NCBI GenBank assembly: GCA_905250125.1
Contig: CAJNOL010001063.1
Span: forward strand, 1-64,000
Length of the DNA: 64,000 nt
From: Rotaria sordida
Taxonomy: Eukaryota; Rotifera; Eurotatoria; Philodinida; Philodinidae
Reading direction: 5' to 3'
Shown: positions 34,077 through 47,264 of the stretch, in pieces
Layout: each line of letters starts with the position of its first letter
Position numbering within the stretch: position 1 is the first letter of the stretch
Made by a program: the position numbers and the translations under genes
Notes under the pieces: generated by a model
Databases searched by the model: none
What the model saw: only the letters and a program-made list of their open reading frames with translations
What the model was told of the DNA's origin: nothing

Positions 34077-36065
34077 TTAAACCAATAATGATGTTTTTCT
34101 CTTTGCACTAAACATAAAATGACTTGTAAAAAGAAATAATAAATTTAAGATATTTTTCTGAAAAAAGGAAAAATATTATCTTGAAAGAAAAGAAAAACAT
34201 TAGCTAATTTTCTCATAGACTTAATAGCAAAAAAAAAACCTAGCATCTTCAAAACACTTTCATTCAAAAATTAATATCATTCTCTTCCTTCAACAAAAAG
34301 ACTTTTTTTTTCTTTTGTCATCTACTAGTAATATTTTTTACGACCGTCTCATTGTCATGACTACGACGCACTATTTTCTAATGACTCTGTAGGTGAATGT
34401 TTATTTTTTTTGTATATCAACCTTCGCTTCTCTGTAAAAATCATAGTAGTAAAGAAGCAAGGAAAATGTGTTCTATTTATCTTTTCAGTTCGACGAATAT
34501 AAATATAATTCAAAAGTAAGATAAAATGAATCCTTGAAACTTTGCCAGCTTTTATACGAAACGATTTACGTTATAAATCATTATTAATACAAAACTCAAC
34601 TATAAAGTTTTTAGAATTTGATTTGCATTCGAAATTATTCATTGAATAAATTTTCATCTAGCACGTCTGAGATGCATAGTGACAGTCTGATTATTTTATA
34701 GAAACAAATGGCAAACTATACGTATTAAAATAAGCTTTCGTATTCATGTGAATACATTACTATAATGACTAACTTTAATCTCCTTTTATTGTCAATTTTT
34801 CTTGACCATCAGGTGAGTTATAAGAAAAAACAAAAAAAAAAACTTTTTTCCCTGATAAATTGATTTGAATCGATCCATTTTACATGTCCAAAAAAATGAC
34901 CAATTCTTAGAGTTATTTCCAGTGAAAACTATGTCGAATGACCTCTATTCGAAAATCACATATATCTGATCAGAATATGTATATAACTCAGAAACGATAT
35001 TCAACTCATCAGACATCAATATGAAAATTATTTTGTAGTTTTAACAAAATCATTCTTCTTATTTTCAGAAAACGACTAGTAATATGTTGCAACTAGCTTT
35101 CGGTACAAAAAAACTTCCATGTTAGATTTGGAAAGCTACGGGAAGTAATACATCACGATACTCTCTATATTCTATGACTCGTTAAATTTATTTGATGACT
35201 TACTTGATCAGTCATACCAACAAGTTAATGTAATCATTACAAAATTATTATAAAGCAATGACGAGACAATAAGGAATTATTCATCTGGAAATTTAAAAAA
35301 AAATTTTCTTTCACTGATGCTTCGGAACTTTTTCTTTGTCAAATCATGGAATCGGGTCGACAAATAGAGAGAAAATGTCGATTTTTGTCAAGTTTTTCTT
35401 TTCTTGCTTTGATGATATGGCTTTCAAACATATAGTTTTGCAACGAAATATTATCATTTATCTTGAAGAAAAATAATTTATTGCAAGTGTATTGTTTTTC
35501 TTCTAAAGTATTACCTTCTACGGCATTTGCCAAGAGCTCGTATAGCTCTCCTATCGATGACTCCTCTTCGTAATTTTTCTTCTCTTAACTTTCATTATCT
35601 CATCTGAAATGCAAGTTTGAAAGGAAGCTCATATGTGCAGAAAATTATCGTACTTGTACAATCTTTTTTCACATTATACCAGAGTATGTTGAATCCGAGA
35701 GTTTGGGATGAATATATTAAGCTTGATCATAAAAGCCAAAGTCTAAGATTCTCAAACTAGACCTATTTCAATAATATGGTAACATTCGTAGTCGAATTAG
35801 CCAAAACATGAAAATTCTAGTTCAATCGTTAATATTGAAGGTTACCGACTCAAAGCACTCTTGTAATAGAGTATTAATGGATAAATCATGACATACTGAT
35901 CAACGAAACCTTATTTTCATAAAGATAACTCAGACACAAAAATTTCAAAAGAACTCACATCACTAGATCATATGTCAACCAGATTCAGTAAAGAGTTGAA
36001 AGTCGTGAAGTTTTGTAAACGTTTTTATGGTTGAATCGACAAGAGTACTCCTTTTTTCAATTTTT

Positions 36066-36113
36066 AGGGGTGTGGGTGTGGATGAAAAGAAAAGACACAC
36101 CCACACTCCACCC
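36066..36113. repeat. Telomere-like hairpin, copy d
   Basis: AGGGGTGTGGGTGTGGATG faces GACACACCCACACTCCACCC, with a loop of about 9 bp. It is well preserved. Confidence 0.7.
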
Positions 36114-36321
36114 TCAGGAAAGAGAGCATGATACTAAGTACAAGTAGACTCAAGGAAAATAAATAGCATATAGATCAATTTGATTAGTTTGATGAGTTTT
36201 ATTTAAAAAAATGGTAATCATACTTGACAATCAAGCTATTTTAAATGTTTTACTTAAACAAGAAATGTTATTCGAATGAAGCAAAATCTATATTGTCAAA
36301 AAATAATTATTTCTAATGTAA

Positions 36322-36625
36322 AATTAATTTTTTTTTTATTGAAAAACTACAAATCGCACTTGAATGCGAAGCACATAAGTCTTTAAAAGATTGAACGATA
36401 ACAGAAGATCAATTAATCATATTAAGTGGTAAATTAAGTAAAGAAACTGGTTAAATTCTATGGACAAAAGATAATGAAGAAATAAATATAGATGAAAGTA
36501 ATCAATTTATAATTATAAATGATGGAGAAATTTATCGATTATAAACTAAAAGAATCAAAAAGAATTAATTATTAAACTTGAAAATAAACTAAAATCATAT
36601 CAAGTGGTTATTACTGATCAAATAT
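36322..36625 (+). pseudogene. Relic of an I-set immunoglobulin domain (titin/twitchin-like)
   Basis: Plus-strand reading gives LECEAHKS, then LSKETG*ILWTKDNEEI (the invariant Trp of the C strand), IIINDGEIYRL and, in another frame, LENKLKSYQVVITD. The order matches an I-set Ig domain from a giant muscle protein. At least three stop codons and one frameshift occur within 300 bp, so it is dead. No neighbouring Ig domain is visible. Confidence 0.4.
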
Positions 36626-36709
36626 AAATCTGATTTGTAGATTATCAATTAGAATTCAATCGTTCGTAGAAAGCAGGGAATAAGTCTCCTCTAGCCCTCG
36701 TCTGATTAC

Positions 36710-36770
36710 GTGTGGATGTGAGTGTGAGAAGAGAAGATCCACACTCACCCACACCCACACCCGTACCCTC
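36710..36770. repeat. Telomere-like hairpin, copy e
   Basis: GTGTGGATGTGAGTGTGAGA faces a long right arm, ATCCACACTCACCCACACCC plus a further ACACCCG. The right arm is among the purest telomere-like stretches in the window. Confidence 0.7.
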
Positions 36771-38320
36771 ATAACACAAACATCGAATTGAACCTGCAAC
36801 GCAAAAGAAAATTCGTTCCGCTGCTGTGATGTGCGTTCTCCTTCTGTTTTAATCTCTCGTCTTCTTCTCTCTTAAGTCTTTCTCGTCTCTCACAAGTTTA
36901 CTCTACTTCTTTTCTTACTTTTTTTCTTTGCTCTTTTTCTCCCGAATTTTTTTTTTGGTAGCATGTGCACATGACGTTGCAAATTAGTCTCCAACACTTG
37001 TACATTTTTCTTTCTTAATAATGACTGCACGGATAACTAAAACGTCGAAATAAAATGTGTTCACCAGAGTCGTTATTATCGTGTCATTCACATTGAGATC
37101 ACTTGTGTTTGTTTCTGATTTTTCTGTATTAAATTTTGATCAGCTATTCATGATTCAACAAAATACTTCTTTTATTAGCAATTGCTACCTGAGACTTAAT
37201 GAAATTAAATTCTTTGAAGGTTTAATTATGATGTGTTGTGAAGAAATTGATTAGTTTGTTCGAATACGATGCTTTTCATATACGTTACGCTCGTTATTTT
37301 TTCTTTTTTTACCTATTTCTTTTTTTTCTTGTTAAGAGTATTGAAAGACATTGAAGTAGCGATTGTATGCTTCTATTTCACACTTTAGAAATGGTGCATA
37401 TATTTTTCTTTTCATTTCTCTTTACACATAGCTGCAAGAAGGTAGGGACACGATTTACATATTGAATAGCATTGATTTTTCTACAGTACTCGCATGACAG
37501 GTATCTAAATTCGATACTATATAAGAGCAGAAACTTTTATATGAAGAACATGTAGCAGAGGCATTCTCGATTCATAGGAAACAAAAATAGCAAAGCAATC
37601 TATTTAAAAGAATGATTTAGCATACGATTCTTTATGGATGATCACATATTACTGTATGAAAAATGAATATATAAGAATCAAATAGTGTGAAATTTCTCTT
37701 TGTGAATACCTTTTGATGGTATACACCCGCATAAAAGAAATACTCTGAACTTAAGGGTGGTGATTTCTACTGGAAATGGATCTTTCCATAATAAAAACTA
37801 TCATATTCTGAACTGTGAAAGACTATCTATATTTACGTGACCTAGAATGACCTCTCTAATGCGAGTATTTATTTTCATTTTGCTTGAAGACAAACAGAGC
37901 GTCGTACGCTTGAAAGAAAAAGAAATTGGAGAGTAAATCAAAAAATGTGTGCTCCTTTCACCTTGAGTGTGCATGAAACAGGAGTATGCCTTTTTTCAAT
38001 TTATACTCAACACACAATCAGCATAAATTTATGTTTTACAATCTGACATGACCGATCGATACGATTTGACTCTGGAATAGTTGATATAACTAATTGAAGA
38101 CGGCGATGCATGAAACTGCCTTACAAATCTTACTATTTGATTGAATCTATTTCAAATATCTTCGAATGAAAGCAAGAATACATGCAGGACTGTAAAATGA
38201 ATCAAAACAAAGATACCGCAGTCAAACTGAAAGATGGTACTCGTCTTCAAACAGACAGAATACATTCTAAGAAAAAGCATAGAATAATCAATCTTACAAT
38301 GAGTAGATCTGTTGTCTGGT

Positions 38321-38371
38321 GGAGGGTTTTGGGTGTGGTTATGTGAGTGTGGGTGGATGTGAATAAGGTGA
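38321..38371. repeat. Telomere-like repeat, copy f (one arm)
   Basis: A G/T-rich stretch, GGTGGAGGGTTTTGGGTGTG followed by TGTGAGTGTGGGTGGATGTG, with no clear complementary arm. It appears to be a half element. Confidence 0.5.
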
Positions 38372-39023
38372 AGAATCGGAACAACATGCGCACTCTAAAT
38401 TTATTATCGGCTGAGATTATAATCGATCGCTTCGATAATAGACTAATTCATTGTAACAAAAATGTTATGTATAGAACCGTTTCTATTTGATCCAGACTCA
38501 TTTTCGATTATGAATTCATTCAGCGGAATTGAAACCGGCGAAATCCATTATTAGCGAAATGGCTTAATTCAATCCTTCAAGGATTTGTTATACGTTTCAT
38601 TTTCATAAACTCTTGCACTACTATGAAAATAACAAATGCTTCAACTGTTTATGAAAACAAACATTGAACTCTGCAAAGATTTATGAAAATGACACGTAAA
38701 GTATACTGTTTAATGATTTATGAGATTTGCATAAACCTTAAAAGGATTTATGAAAATGGCATTTGTCCAAAGAGTTTATAAAAATTTGATGTAGAGTTTA
38801 TGACACTAATAAATTCTATTGTAGGGTTTTTTTACTCTACACTTTTTTAAATAGTGAATCCCTATACACCCTCAAAAGAAACCGTATTATGAGAAACCCA
38901 AAACAGTGTTTTCGGGTATTTTTATGCAGAAAAGATTCCCGAGATCGTTTAGCAAACTCTTATCACGCAAAAATGTCAGGAAGATCTTTTCTTATTTTCC
39001 CACAATACCGAATTTTGGGTCGA

Positions 39024-39115
39024 AGAGTGTAGATGTGAATGTGGGTGTGAGTGCTGGTCTTTTCTTAAGCCAAACCCGCACTCACACTCATATCCACTTA
39101 CACCCGATACCCACA
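39024..39115. repeat. Telomere-like hairpin, copy g
   Basis: GAGTGTAGATGTGAATGTGG and GTGTGAGTG are followed, after a 20-bp spacer, by CCCGCACTCACACTCATATC and CACTTACACCC. It is the longest member (about 90 bp). Confidence 0.65.
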
Positions 39116-40552
39116 GACATAAGAGATAACAAAGAGAATATAGCATGAAAAATAGATTAAATATATAGTTAATAAATTATGTCGATGTCTGAAGATTAGT
39201 TAATGAAAGCACAAAATTTATATAGAATTTCAGTCCTATAAAGTTTTATGTCCATCAATAGATGACAAGAAAGAGAAAACATGAAAATCAACAATGAAAA
39301 GAACTATAGTCGTGAAATAGTACTTTTTTATCATTACTGTAGTTATTAGGAGGAAGACATGACTAAGGCGGAGGCTTATTTGACTATTATAGAGTCAGAA
39401 AAATAAGAATGATTCGTTCCGGTATACCGACCGATTCAGTCCAGTCTAATCGGTTAAAACGATCACGGTACCAGTAAGAAAAAAATCCTATCGGTTCTAA
39501 CTCAGGAATCCAGTATTAAGTGGCAGATTTAGAGTAATAGAAAAAAGAATGTGATTTAAATCCATTATTTTATTGTATTCTGTTGAATCAGAGTAGGTAT
39601 CGGATGCTTTATACAATTATCTGATTGTCGTTTTTCAGTTGTCGTATTTTTATCCTACCAGTAAGCGATTATTTTTCATGATTACTGCTTGCGATGATCG
39701 TAATTCTTCATAACACATAGTTTATGAATGCTGTACACGGTCACACTAAATGGCTTTCGTTTACGATCGTGGACGATTGACTCAACAATGGATTCGAAAA
39801 ATCGATTGATCGAGTATTGATTTTCAGTACTGATATACTTTTTAAATTGTTGTACTATTCGTTTATTGACTGAGAAAAACTATAGTTCGCTCAGTTGCAT
39901 TAACAGTGACATTTGATTATTAACGCCACACCCTAGCTTCGTCAAGAGAATATTTTTCGACATTGACGTCGATAAGAAGCATAAGAAGTCTGTAGTAGAA
40001 AAAACGCTGATCTTACGTATAGGTAACTCTGTTCAAATTTACCCCAGATCATTTCATTGGACATAAACAGTAGATAACGATAACATCGTTAGAATCATAT
40101 CGAGAGTCGCAACTCAAATCCAAAGATCTCGACTCAATTGAGATGATTTTTTCTACTCTCATTTGAAAACATTCGTAATAAATTTTTATTTTGGGTGAAA
40201 AAAGTCGCTCGCTATCTAATCATTGAATATACGAACTAGAAAAAGAAACTCAGATCAGCAAACCTCTTGTTCGAGGTCTACTTTTTGTACTATGATTGTT
40301 GTATTACTCACGACCTCGTGTTTGATATTAAAATTCAAAAACGAACTATTCAAACATCTAGTAGGCTTTTTTTCTTGAGAAGTTTCAATTTCAGTACAGG
40401 TAAAAAATAGGGTGACTGTTAAAAATTGTTGTGCATCTATCGATCGAATTCAAGTTGACATCAGTTGAATTCAATTCCACATATTACTTATTTTGAAGAA
40501 ATTATCAAGTGTTCGATTTATGTTTCAGATTTAAATTCATTTTTCAAGAAAT

Positions 40553-41674
40553 ATGGCTGACAAAGTTAAAAAGTATTTTGATCCATTGAAAAGTAAAGTG
40601 AAATCATCCTATAGCAACAGTCCACTTGGTCTTGGGTTTGATCTAATTGAAGCAAAGACCAGTGTTGACTCTGCAATTATTGCTATTGGTATGTTTTAAA
40701 TTATGATTTCCTGGTTCATCTCACATGCCTATGTTGTTTTATAGCTCTATGTAGTATTCTTGCCATCTATCTGGTATTTGGCTGGTGCAACGATTTTTTA
40801 TGTAACTTCATCGGATTAATCTATGGAGCATATGTCTCGTGAGTAGAATTCTCGTCAAAAACTTTTTGTCCTCAGTTAGAGTATTGTCATATGGTGGGAT
40901 GGAAAATTTATTCAAATTTTATTCAACCATTCGTTCGGATTTATCTCACCATATAAACATCCGGCGCAAAATAGATGCATTTAAACGCGTCTGGATGTGA
41001 TTGAGACGCATTTTGACCAAAAATAAATAAATGATGCCATACTCTCCCTCAACTAATCGATTCAAATACTTTGGTTCCTTCGGAATAGTATACTCATAAT
41101 TAATTTTTGTCACCGTCATTGACAAAGTTCATCAAAAGAGATCTTTCTGAAGTGTAAATCTTTAAAATAGATAGCAACAAACATTCAGAATCTCGCTGCC
41201 TTCAAAACGAAAAGGATTCTCTCATGAAGAATGATTCCAAAAGGCATCTATTTATTAGAAAATGATCAGTAACTGATAAAAGAGCAACGAGCGAGCTCTA
41301 TAAACACTGAAAGTTTCACTCGATTTGGCTTTTCTTGTGTATTTTGCGGTACAGATCCCATTGAATAATCCATGCATGAGTTGAATTGTTTGAATTTTTT
41401 TGTCAGGTCAATGTCAATTCTATTATCGGACACGTCCAATCAAAAACAACTGTTAATGTATTGGATTATTTATTCAACACTTGGTTGTATTGAATATATC
41501 CTGCACCGTCTGTGCGATTTCTTAGTATTATATTGGCTTGGCAAATGTGTTTTTCTCATTCGGTTTCTTCAATCTGGATCATCTTCATCTGAAAAGAGTT
41601 CTGAACGAGAGCTGGCCGACTTTCTTACAAATCTAGGTGAGGTTACAATAATTTATTTAAAAAATGTCAAATAA
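40553..41674 (+). CDS. REEP5/TB2-DP1-type ER membrane-shaping protein
   Basis: Three exons: 40553-40688, 40745-40838, 41407-41674 (phases 1 and 2 agree; 165 residues). Features typical of REEP5/Yop1/HVA22 are visible: ALCSILAIYLVFGW...LCNFIGLIYGAYVS (first hairpin), then MYWIIYSTLGCIEYILHRL and YWLGKCVFLIRFL (second hairpin). The length is close to the usual 180-190. These proteins insert hairpins into the outer leaflet of ER tubules and curve them. The N-terminal part (KVKKYFDPLKSKVK) is basic. The last 10 residues may be an artefact: CTAG|GTGAGG after FLTNLG is a good donor, so a further small exon could replace the present C-terminus. The second intron is 568 bp, the first 56 bp. Confidence 0.85.
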
Positions 41675-42261
41675 ATGAGTAAATCAAAATTGATAACAAT
41701 TTTTATAGTTGATACTCGTTCTCTGAAGTTTTATCATTTCGAAAATGTTTGCATTTAGAATAATTTATTAGTGAGAAAACATATTTATATTGTCTAATAT
41801 ATTTTCAATACATAACTTCTTTTCTTTTAATGATAATATATACAATACATGCCGTAAGAACCGGCAAATATCATTTTATTTTTCGCTTCGCCAGTTCAAT
41901 TATATACATATCGATTTAATCATTCAGTAAACTTTCGAGCATACCATTCTTTCTATTGACGAACTTTGAAATATACTATTGAATTTTGCATAAATTTAGA
42001 ATTCAGTTCATTCATAGTTTTTTTTGTATACTCGTTCTATTCCGACTCTGCTAAATGAATAATACTACCACCGTATTGATTGACACCTACGATAAGATCC
42101 TTTCGTCGCAAAGGGTAACCGCAAAAATCTTGATTTATTTACGAGACTTAATGTTCATAATTTATCCTTATTCGAATATGTTTCACTGAGAAACAGTTGG
42201 ATTTGCTATCCTTCTATTCCTTCGCTCTCTCTCTCTCTCAAAGCAAAAAATCCTTACTCAT
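41675..42261. other. Intergenic, no gene seen
   Basis: About 590 bp of AT-rich sequence between two plus-strand genes. It must contain the promoter of the LRR gene and may hold a last exon of the REEP gene; neither is recognisable. Confidence 0.4.
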
Positions 42262-45200
42262 ATGCACATTATAGAACCAGAACGACAAGAACAACAAGAA
42301 TCGAACAACGACTCTTCAGATAACCCGGTTGACTTGGAAGAAATTATTGCTAAAAATGGAAATTCACCGACGCTGAATTTAGCATTAAAAGGAATTACTG
42401 ACCAAAACATAATGATTGTGGCTAACACATTACGAAACAATACAGTAAGATCGAACGTTTCTGTTATCGAGAATGATAATATGAAAAATTGTCAAAAATG
42501 TATATGATTTACTAGATTTCTATTACCTTTTCGGGACGTCTTTCTATGCGCTTGATTACTGCACCACATGACACATAAGTTTTGACTTTAATAAAGAAGT
42601 ACATGCAATTGAGACTCAGCATTGGAATTGCACGCATCCAGTTGGGTGCGTCAGATTTTGACGATTTCAATATCATTGAAAACGATTAATTTTGTTCTGC
42701 GATGGTCAGATAGTTTAGCTTTAACGTCTTCGAAAGTCTTCAACTCAGTATTTTCCGTTTTCCTAAAAAGTCAGATATAAATAAGCGCCAAAAGACTCGG
42801 TTTATTACATACTTTTCATACAAGACTTCAGCATTCTGGTAAGAAGGAGATGTTATTATGTGTATGTGTGTAATCTCGAATTCTTGAGCGGAAGCGGATT
42901 TGAGTTCTCACAGATATGATGTTTGATCAGACATCTAATATTGATATCAAATTTCATATCTTCAATTTTGTTCTAAAATAAATTTTGCACTGATGATTGG
43001 TAAGCATGGGCTCAAATTTTTCGTCAGCATAATGTTTGCTCTGCCCATGGCCAGCGACAGTGGAATTTTTTGTCTATCTCTCAATCAAATGAGCAGTGCT
43101 TAATACTTGTTGTACTTCCTAGAAAAATACGAACCAACCGCAAACTTTCTCAATTTTACAAAACTTTGATGTCAACTAATGATAGAATAGAGAAAAATAA
43201 ACTTAAGAAAAACTTCAGATAAAACTCAATTGGAATTTACTGTAGTTTGGCTGTCATCATTGTTGTCTGGAACAGATGTAACATGAAGTTTTCGCAGTTG
43301 ACAATGACACTGAAACCTAAAAAAATGAAGTTAATTTTTATCTCGATCAATGAATATATTCTAGCTTTGGTTACAATGTCCTACATTTTCAGAACAAAGA
43401 AATTGATTAATAATTGAAACACAAATGTGCGATAATCGATTCAAGATTTTACTGACGAGAGTAGATCTCCAAGTGATTCATCGCTTTTAAGTCGGGACTA
43501 TGTGTATTATATAATCCATAATGAATTATGAATGTCCGAAAAAGAGTTCGAGCCCATAGCTTATTACTGCCGAGATACTGTACTTTTACAGTATTTTCTA
43601 AGTACAGTGCTATGGCTTACCTCAGGAACATCAGAGAAACTGAGTTTAGAATTTCGACTTGAAACTTTGTATAGTGACAGGCCTTAATGAGAAAGTTTAT
43701 TGTGAAAGTTTCAAGGATTCTGAGGTTCTTATTTCAGAATAGGAGCAATTAGAACATCTGAAAGTTTCACAATAAACTATTCTCATTGAGGCCTATAACT
43801 ATATAAAGTTTCAAGTTGAAATTCTAAACTCAGCTTTTTCTGATGTTCCTAAGGAAAACCGCGGCGCTGTGCTTAGAAAATATTATACAAGTGTAGTATC
43901 TCGACAGCAATAAGCTATGGGCCTGAACTCTTTTCCGAACATTCATAACTCATTATGGCCTACATAATTTACATAATCTCGACTTAAAAGCAATGGATCA
44001 CTTCGAGACGTTCCTTTATGAAAATCCAATAGGGCATAGACAGCACAACTGGCTAATGAGTGTGGAAAAAGTTCAATTCTCACTCAATTTTTCTCAACTC
44101 CACTCGATTCTACTCAGTTGTACTTTTATGAGAACTTGAACAGCTCTTAGACCTACGTTTCAACTCAAAAGCTGATATCAGTGTCTTTCTCCTTATATGC
44201 TGTTTTTATGATCATCTCATTCACATTAGAGCTATCACTTCCGTGTCGCATTCCTAGGAATATGAAACACATACCAGTCTCACATAAAAAGGTAAGCAAA
44301 GTTGCATGAACATCTTTGTGTATATCAAAACAAGGCTAGAAAAAGTAGTTTGGAATGCATTCTCGTTCCTTAGCAACAAAATGTTCAGAAATGAAAAGTC
44401 TCACACTCCTAATTGGAACATTCTATTAGTCTCGGTTTCTTCATCTCTTCATACAAATACATTATGTCTATTCATATTTCTCATTCCTATTTTTACTTTT
44501 TCACATAGACACTTACAACCCTCGAGCTCGTAGCTAATCAAATCGGCAACGAAGGGATAAAAATTTTGGCTGATGCTTTGAAAAACAACACAGTGAACTT
44601 CTTTTTCTCTTCAACATGTACATTATCACCATCATTTCTGCACATAGACACTTACCACACTTGATCTGAGCGCCACTGGTATTGAGGACGAAGCGGCTCA
44701 ACATTTGGGCAATCTTTTACGAAAGAACGCAGTGAAATTTTTTTTCTGTTCACTTATCCTATATTTGTATATATTTTTCACACAGACACTTACCACACTT
44801 CAGCTTTTTAACAATACAATTGGAGTCGAAGGAGCCAAACATCTTGCTAATGGTTTACGAGCAAACACAGTGAATTTCGTTCTCATTTGATCTTTTTCAT
44901 TTCTATCTTCATTATTTTTATAGACGCTGGCTTCGATTGATCTCGGATTGAATAAAATCGGAGAGAAAGGAACAGAACATCTGGCAGATGCTTTACGACA
45001 CAACATAGTGAACTTCTTCCTCTCTTTATCTTTGTCATGCTCATTCTCACTTTTTTATATAGGGTCTTAGAGAACTCTACATTCAAGCTAATGAAATAGG
45101 AGATAATGGGGTTCAACATCTGGCTGATGCTTTACAACATAACATAGTAAACCCTTTACCTTCTTCATTTTCTTGATTTTCATTCTCACTTCTTTACATA

Positions 45201-46422
45201 GAGACTCATCACACTTGGTATTTTTAACAATCAAATTGAAGAGAATGGGATTCAATATTTAGCTGATGCTTTACGTTACAATAATGTAAATTTCTTTCAC
45301 TTTTCAACTCTCTGATTTCCTCTTGACTTTTCCATCCAGACACTCACGACAATCGACCTTCGTGACAATAAAATCGGAAACCAAGGCGCCCGTCATTTGG
45401 CTAATGCTTTGAAAAATAACAAGGTAAGCTTCCATCTCTATTCGTCTTTTTCATTTCCATCTGCACTTCGTTGCATAGACACTAGCCAATCTTCGACTTG
45501 ATTCAGCTGAAATTGGAGACGAGGGAGCTGAATATCTCGCTGATGCTCTACAAAATAACATAGTAAATCTATCTTTTTCTCTATACATTACAATTATGCT
45601 CATCTTTACTTATTCAACCAGACGCTCATCACACTTAATCTCGCAGTTAATAAATTAGGAGACAAGGGGATCCGATATCTGAGCGCTGCTTTACAAAAAA
45701 ATACGGTGAACTTTTGACTTACTTAGCCTCTCTTATGTTCATTGATACCTCTTCATACAGACACTCACCTTACTAGACCTCGGAAGCAATGAAAGAGCAG
45801 TCAACATCGGCCAACATTTGGCTGATGCTCTACGATATAACACAGTAATCTTTTTTTTTTCTCTTAGTCTCTAATTTCATCGATACTGCTTCAAAAAGAC
45901 ACTTACGACACTCGAACTCGGCTGGAATAAAATTGGAGATACAGGAACTGAGTATTTAGCTGATGCTTTATACGAAAATACGGTGATTTGATTTTGACCT
46001 TCGTCTCTCTTGTTACTTTATGCACTTCTTTACATAGACGCTTAGTAAACTCGACCTCCAGTACGGTAGTATTGAAGAAAAAGGAGCTCGATATCTAGCT
46101 GATGTTTTACGAAAGAACACGGTAAATTTCTTCCTTTGTTCATTACTCTCGATTTCATCTTCATTTTTCCACATAGGGACTTAGAGAACTCAACCTTCAA
46201 GGCAATCGAATCGGAGACGAAGGAGTTCAAACTCTAGCTGATGCTATGAAAAATAACAGGGTAAACTGCTGTATCTACTCATCTCTCACATTCTCATTTT
46301 CACTTTTCATACAGACGCTTACCAAACTTATCCTCAGATGGAACAATATCGGAGAAGAAGCTCAACAACGCGCCATTGCAACTTTTAAGAAAAATATTGG
46401 ATTGGAAGTTGAGATTGACTGA
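42262..46422 (+). CDS. Leucine-rich repeat protein, ribonuclease-inhibitor/NLRC3 type, 15 exons
   Basis: Exons: 42262-42444; 44509-44592; 44648-44731; 44786-44869; 44924-45007; 45063-45146; 45202-45285; 45340-45423; 45479-45562; 45622-45705; 45761-45844; 45899-45982; 46038-46121; 46177-46260; 46315-46422. Total 460 residues. Exons 2-14 are each exactly 84 bp, phase 0 on both sides, and each encodes one 28-residue LRR of the form TLTTLxLxxNxIGxEGxxxLADALxxNT. The first exon ends with a similar half repeat after an acidic lead (SNNDSSDNPVDLEEI), and the last caps the solenoid (IGLEVEID, TGA). Introns 2-14 are 53-59 bp. Intron 1 is 2.06 kb and contains a foldback element. RI-type LRRs make horseshoe scaffolds for protein binding; there is no NACHT or other effector domain, so it is probably a cytoplasmic binding protein. 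Partner unknown. Confidence 0.9.
43470..44004. repeat. Foldback element in intron 1 of the LRR gene
   Basis: Arms at 43470-43713 and 43759-44004 are inverted copies with perhaps 80 percent identity by eye. Shared blocks include GCTTTTAAGTCG, CCCATAGCTTATT, GAACATCAGA, TGAGTTTAGAATTTC and GTTTATTGTGAAA. The loop is about 45 bp. It has no coding capacity. Confidence 0.75.
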
Positions 46423-46973
46423 TAATAGTTGACAAGGTTAATATTGACTGACAGTGAAGAAATTAATTTAGAAATTTCTTTTAAAAATGCTTTTCAAAAT
46501 ATATTATTCATAATGCAGTACGATTTTTACTCTACTAGTCTGTACGAAAAATTGTTACGAAGAACAATTTAAGCGTTGACCTATCAAAGTTTTGATGAAG
46601 CATATGAAAAAAGAAAAAGAATTTCGAACTTCAACGAACAACAGCATTTCACAAGAAATTAAAAATTCCCTCTTCTGTTGAAGGCATAGGTACTGTTACA
46701 AGCTAGTTATGGAGGGACAATCAGCGAATAATCTTTGGTAAACGCTATTTTCATGAGTTCATAACGACATGCACGTAGGACAAGTTCACCCGTATGTATA
46801 TTTTTCATGATAATTGCAGAACATTTTTACAGATATACTCCTATCAAGCATGATATAATATCATTAATAGTCCATCATTCATGTAATCGTTGCCGAAAAA
46901 CATTAAAATGGATGCTGCATGGTAGAGTGAAATAACAGATTTGCAGGAGTACCATCCAGAGGTGTTCTAATAC

Positions 46974-47012
46974 GGTGTGAGTGACAAATGGGTAGTGTCT
47001 ACACCCACACCC
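46974..47012. repeat. Telomere-like hairpin, copy h
   Basis: GGTGTGAGTGACAAATGGGT faces CTACACCCACACCC with almost no loop. Confidence 0.6.
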
Positions 47013-47264
47013 TTCAAATTTTTTCAATTTATTCGGAATAGCATGGAGAACTAGATCACATAATTAAATATTATGTCGACGAGTAATATCTAACATATAC
47101 CGAGACATCAGCCGTAGATTATAGCAATTCGCTGGAAAATAGATTAACCTATTTGATGTCCTACTTTGAATAAAATAAAAATGTTGTACGAAGAAGAGAA
47201 CAGGTCAAAAGATGAGTTGAATATTTATAATACTTGTGATGAAATTGTATGTATTGTTAGTTAC

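Larger units (their letters stand above)
34077..40552. other. 6.5-kb gene-poor interval
   Basis: No intact gene found. It contains an Ig-domain relic (36322-36625), four telomere-like repeats (36066-36113, 36710-36770, 38321-38371, 39024-39115) and a run of recurring TTTATGAAAAT motifs (38590-38810). The first few hundred bases presumably hold the promoter of the minus-strand cytochrome b561 gene. Confidence 0.5.

Noticed and set aside
42258..42440. Minus-strand ORF opposite the first LRR exon
   Set aside because: Antisense shadow of a clearly coding exon.
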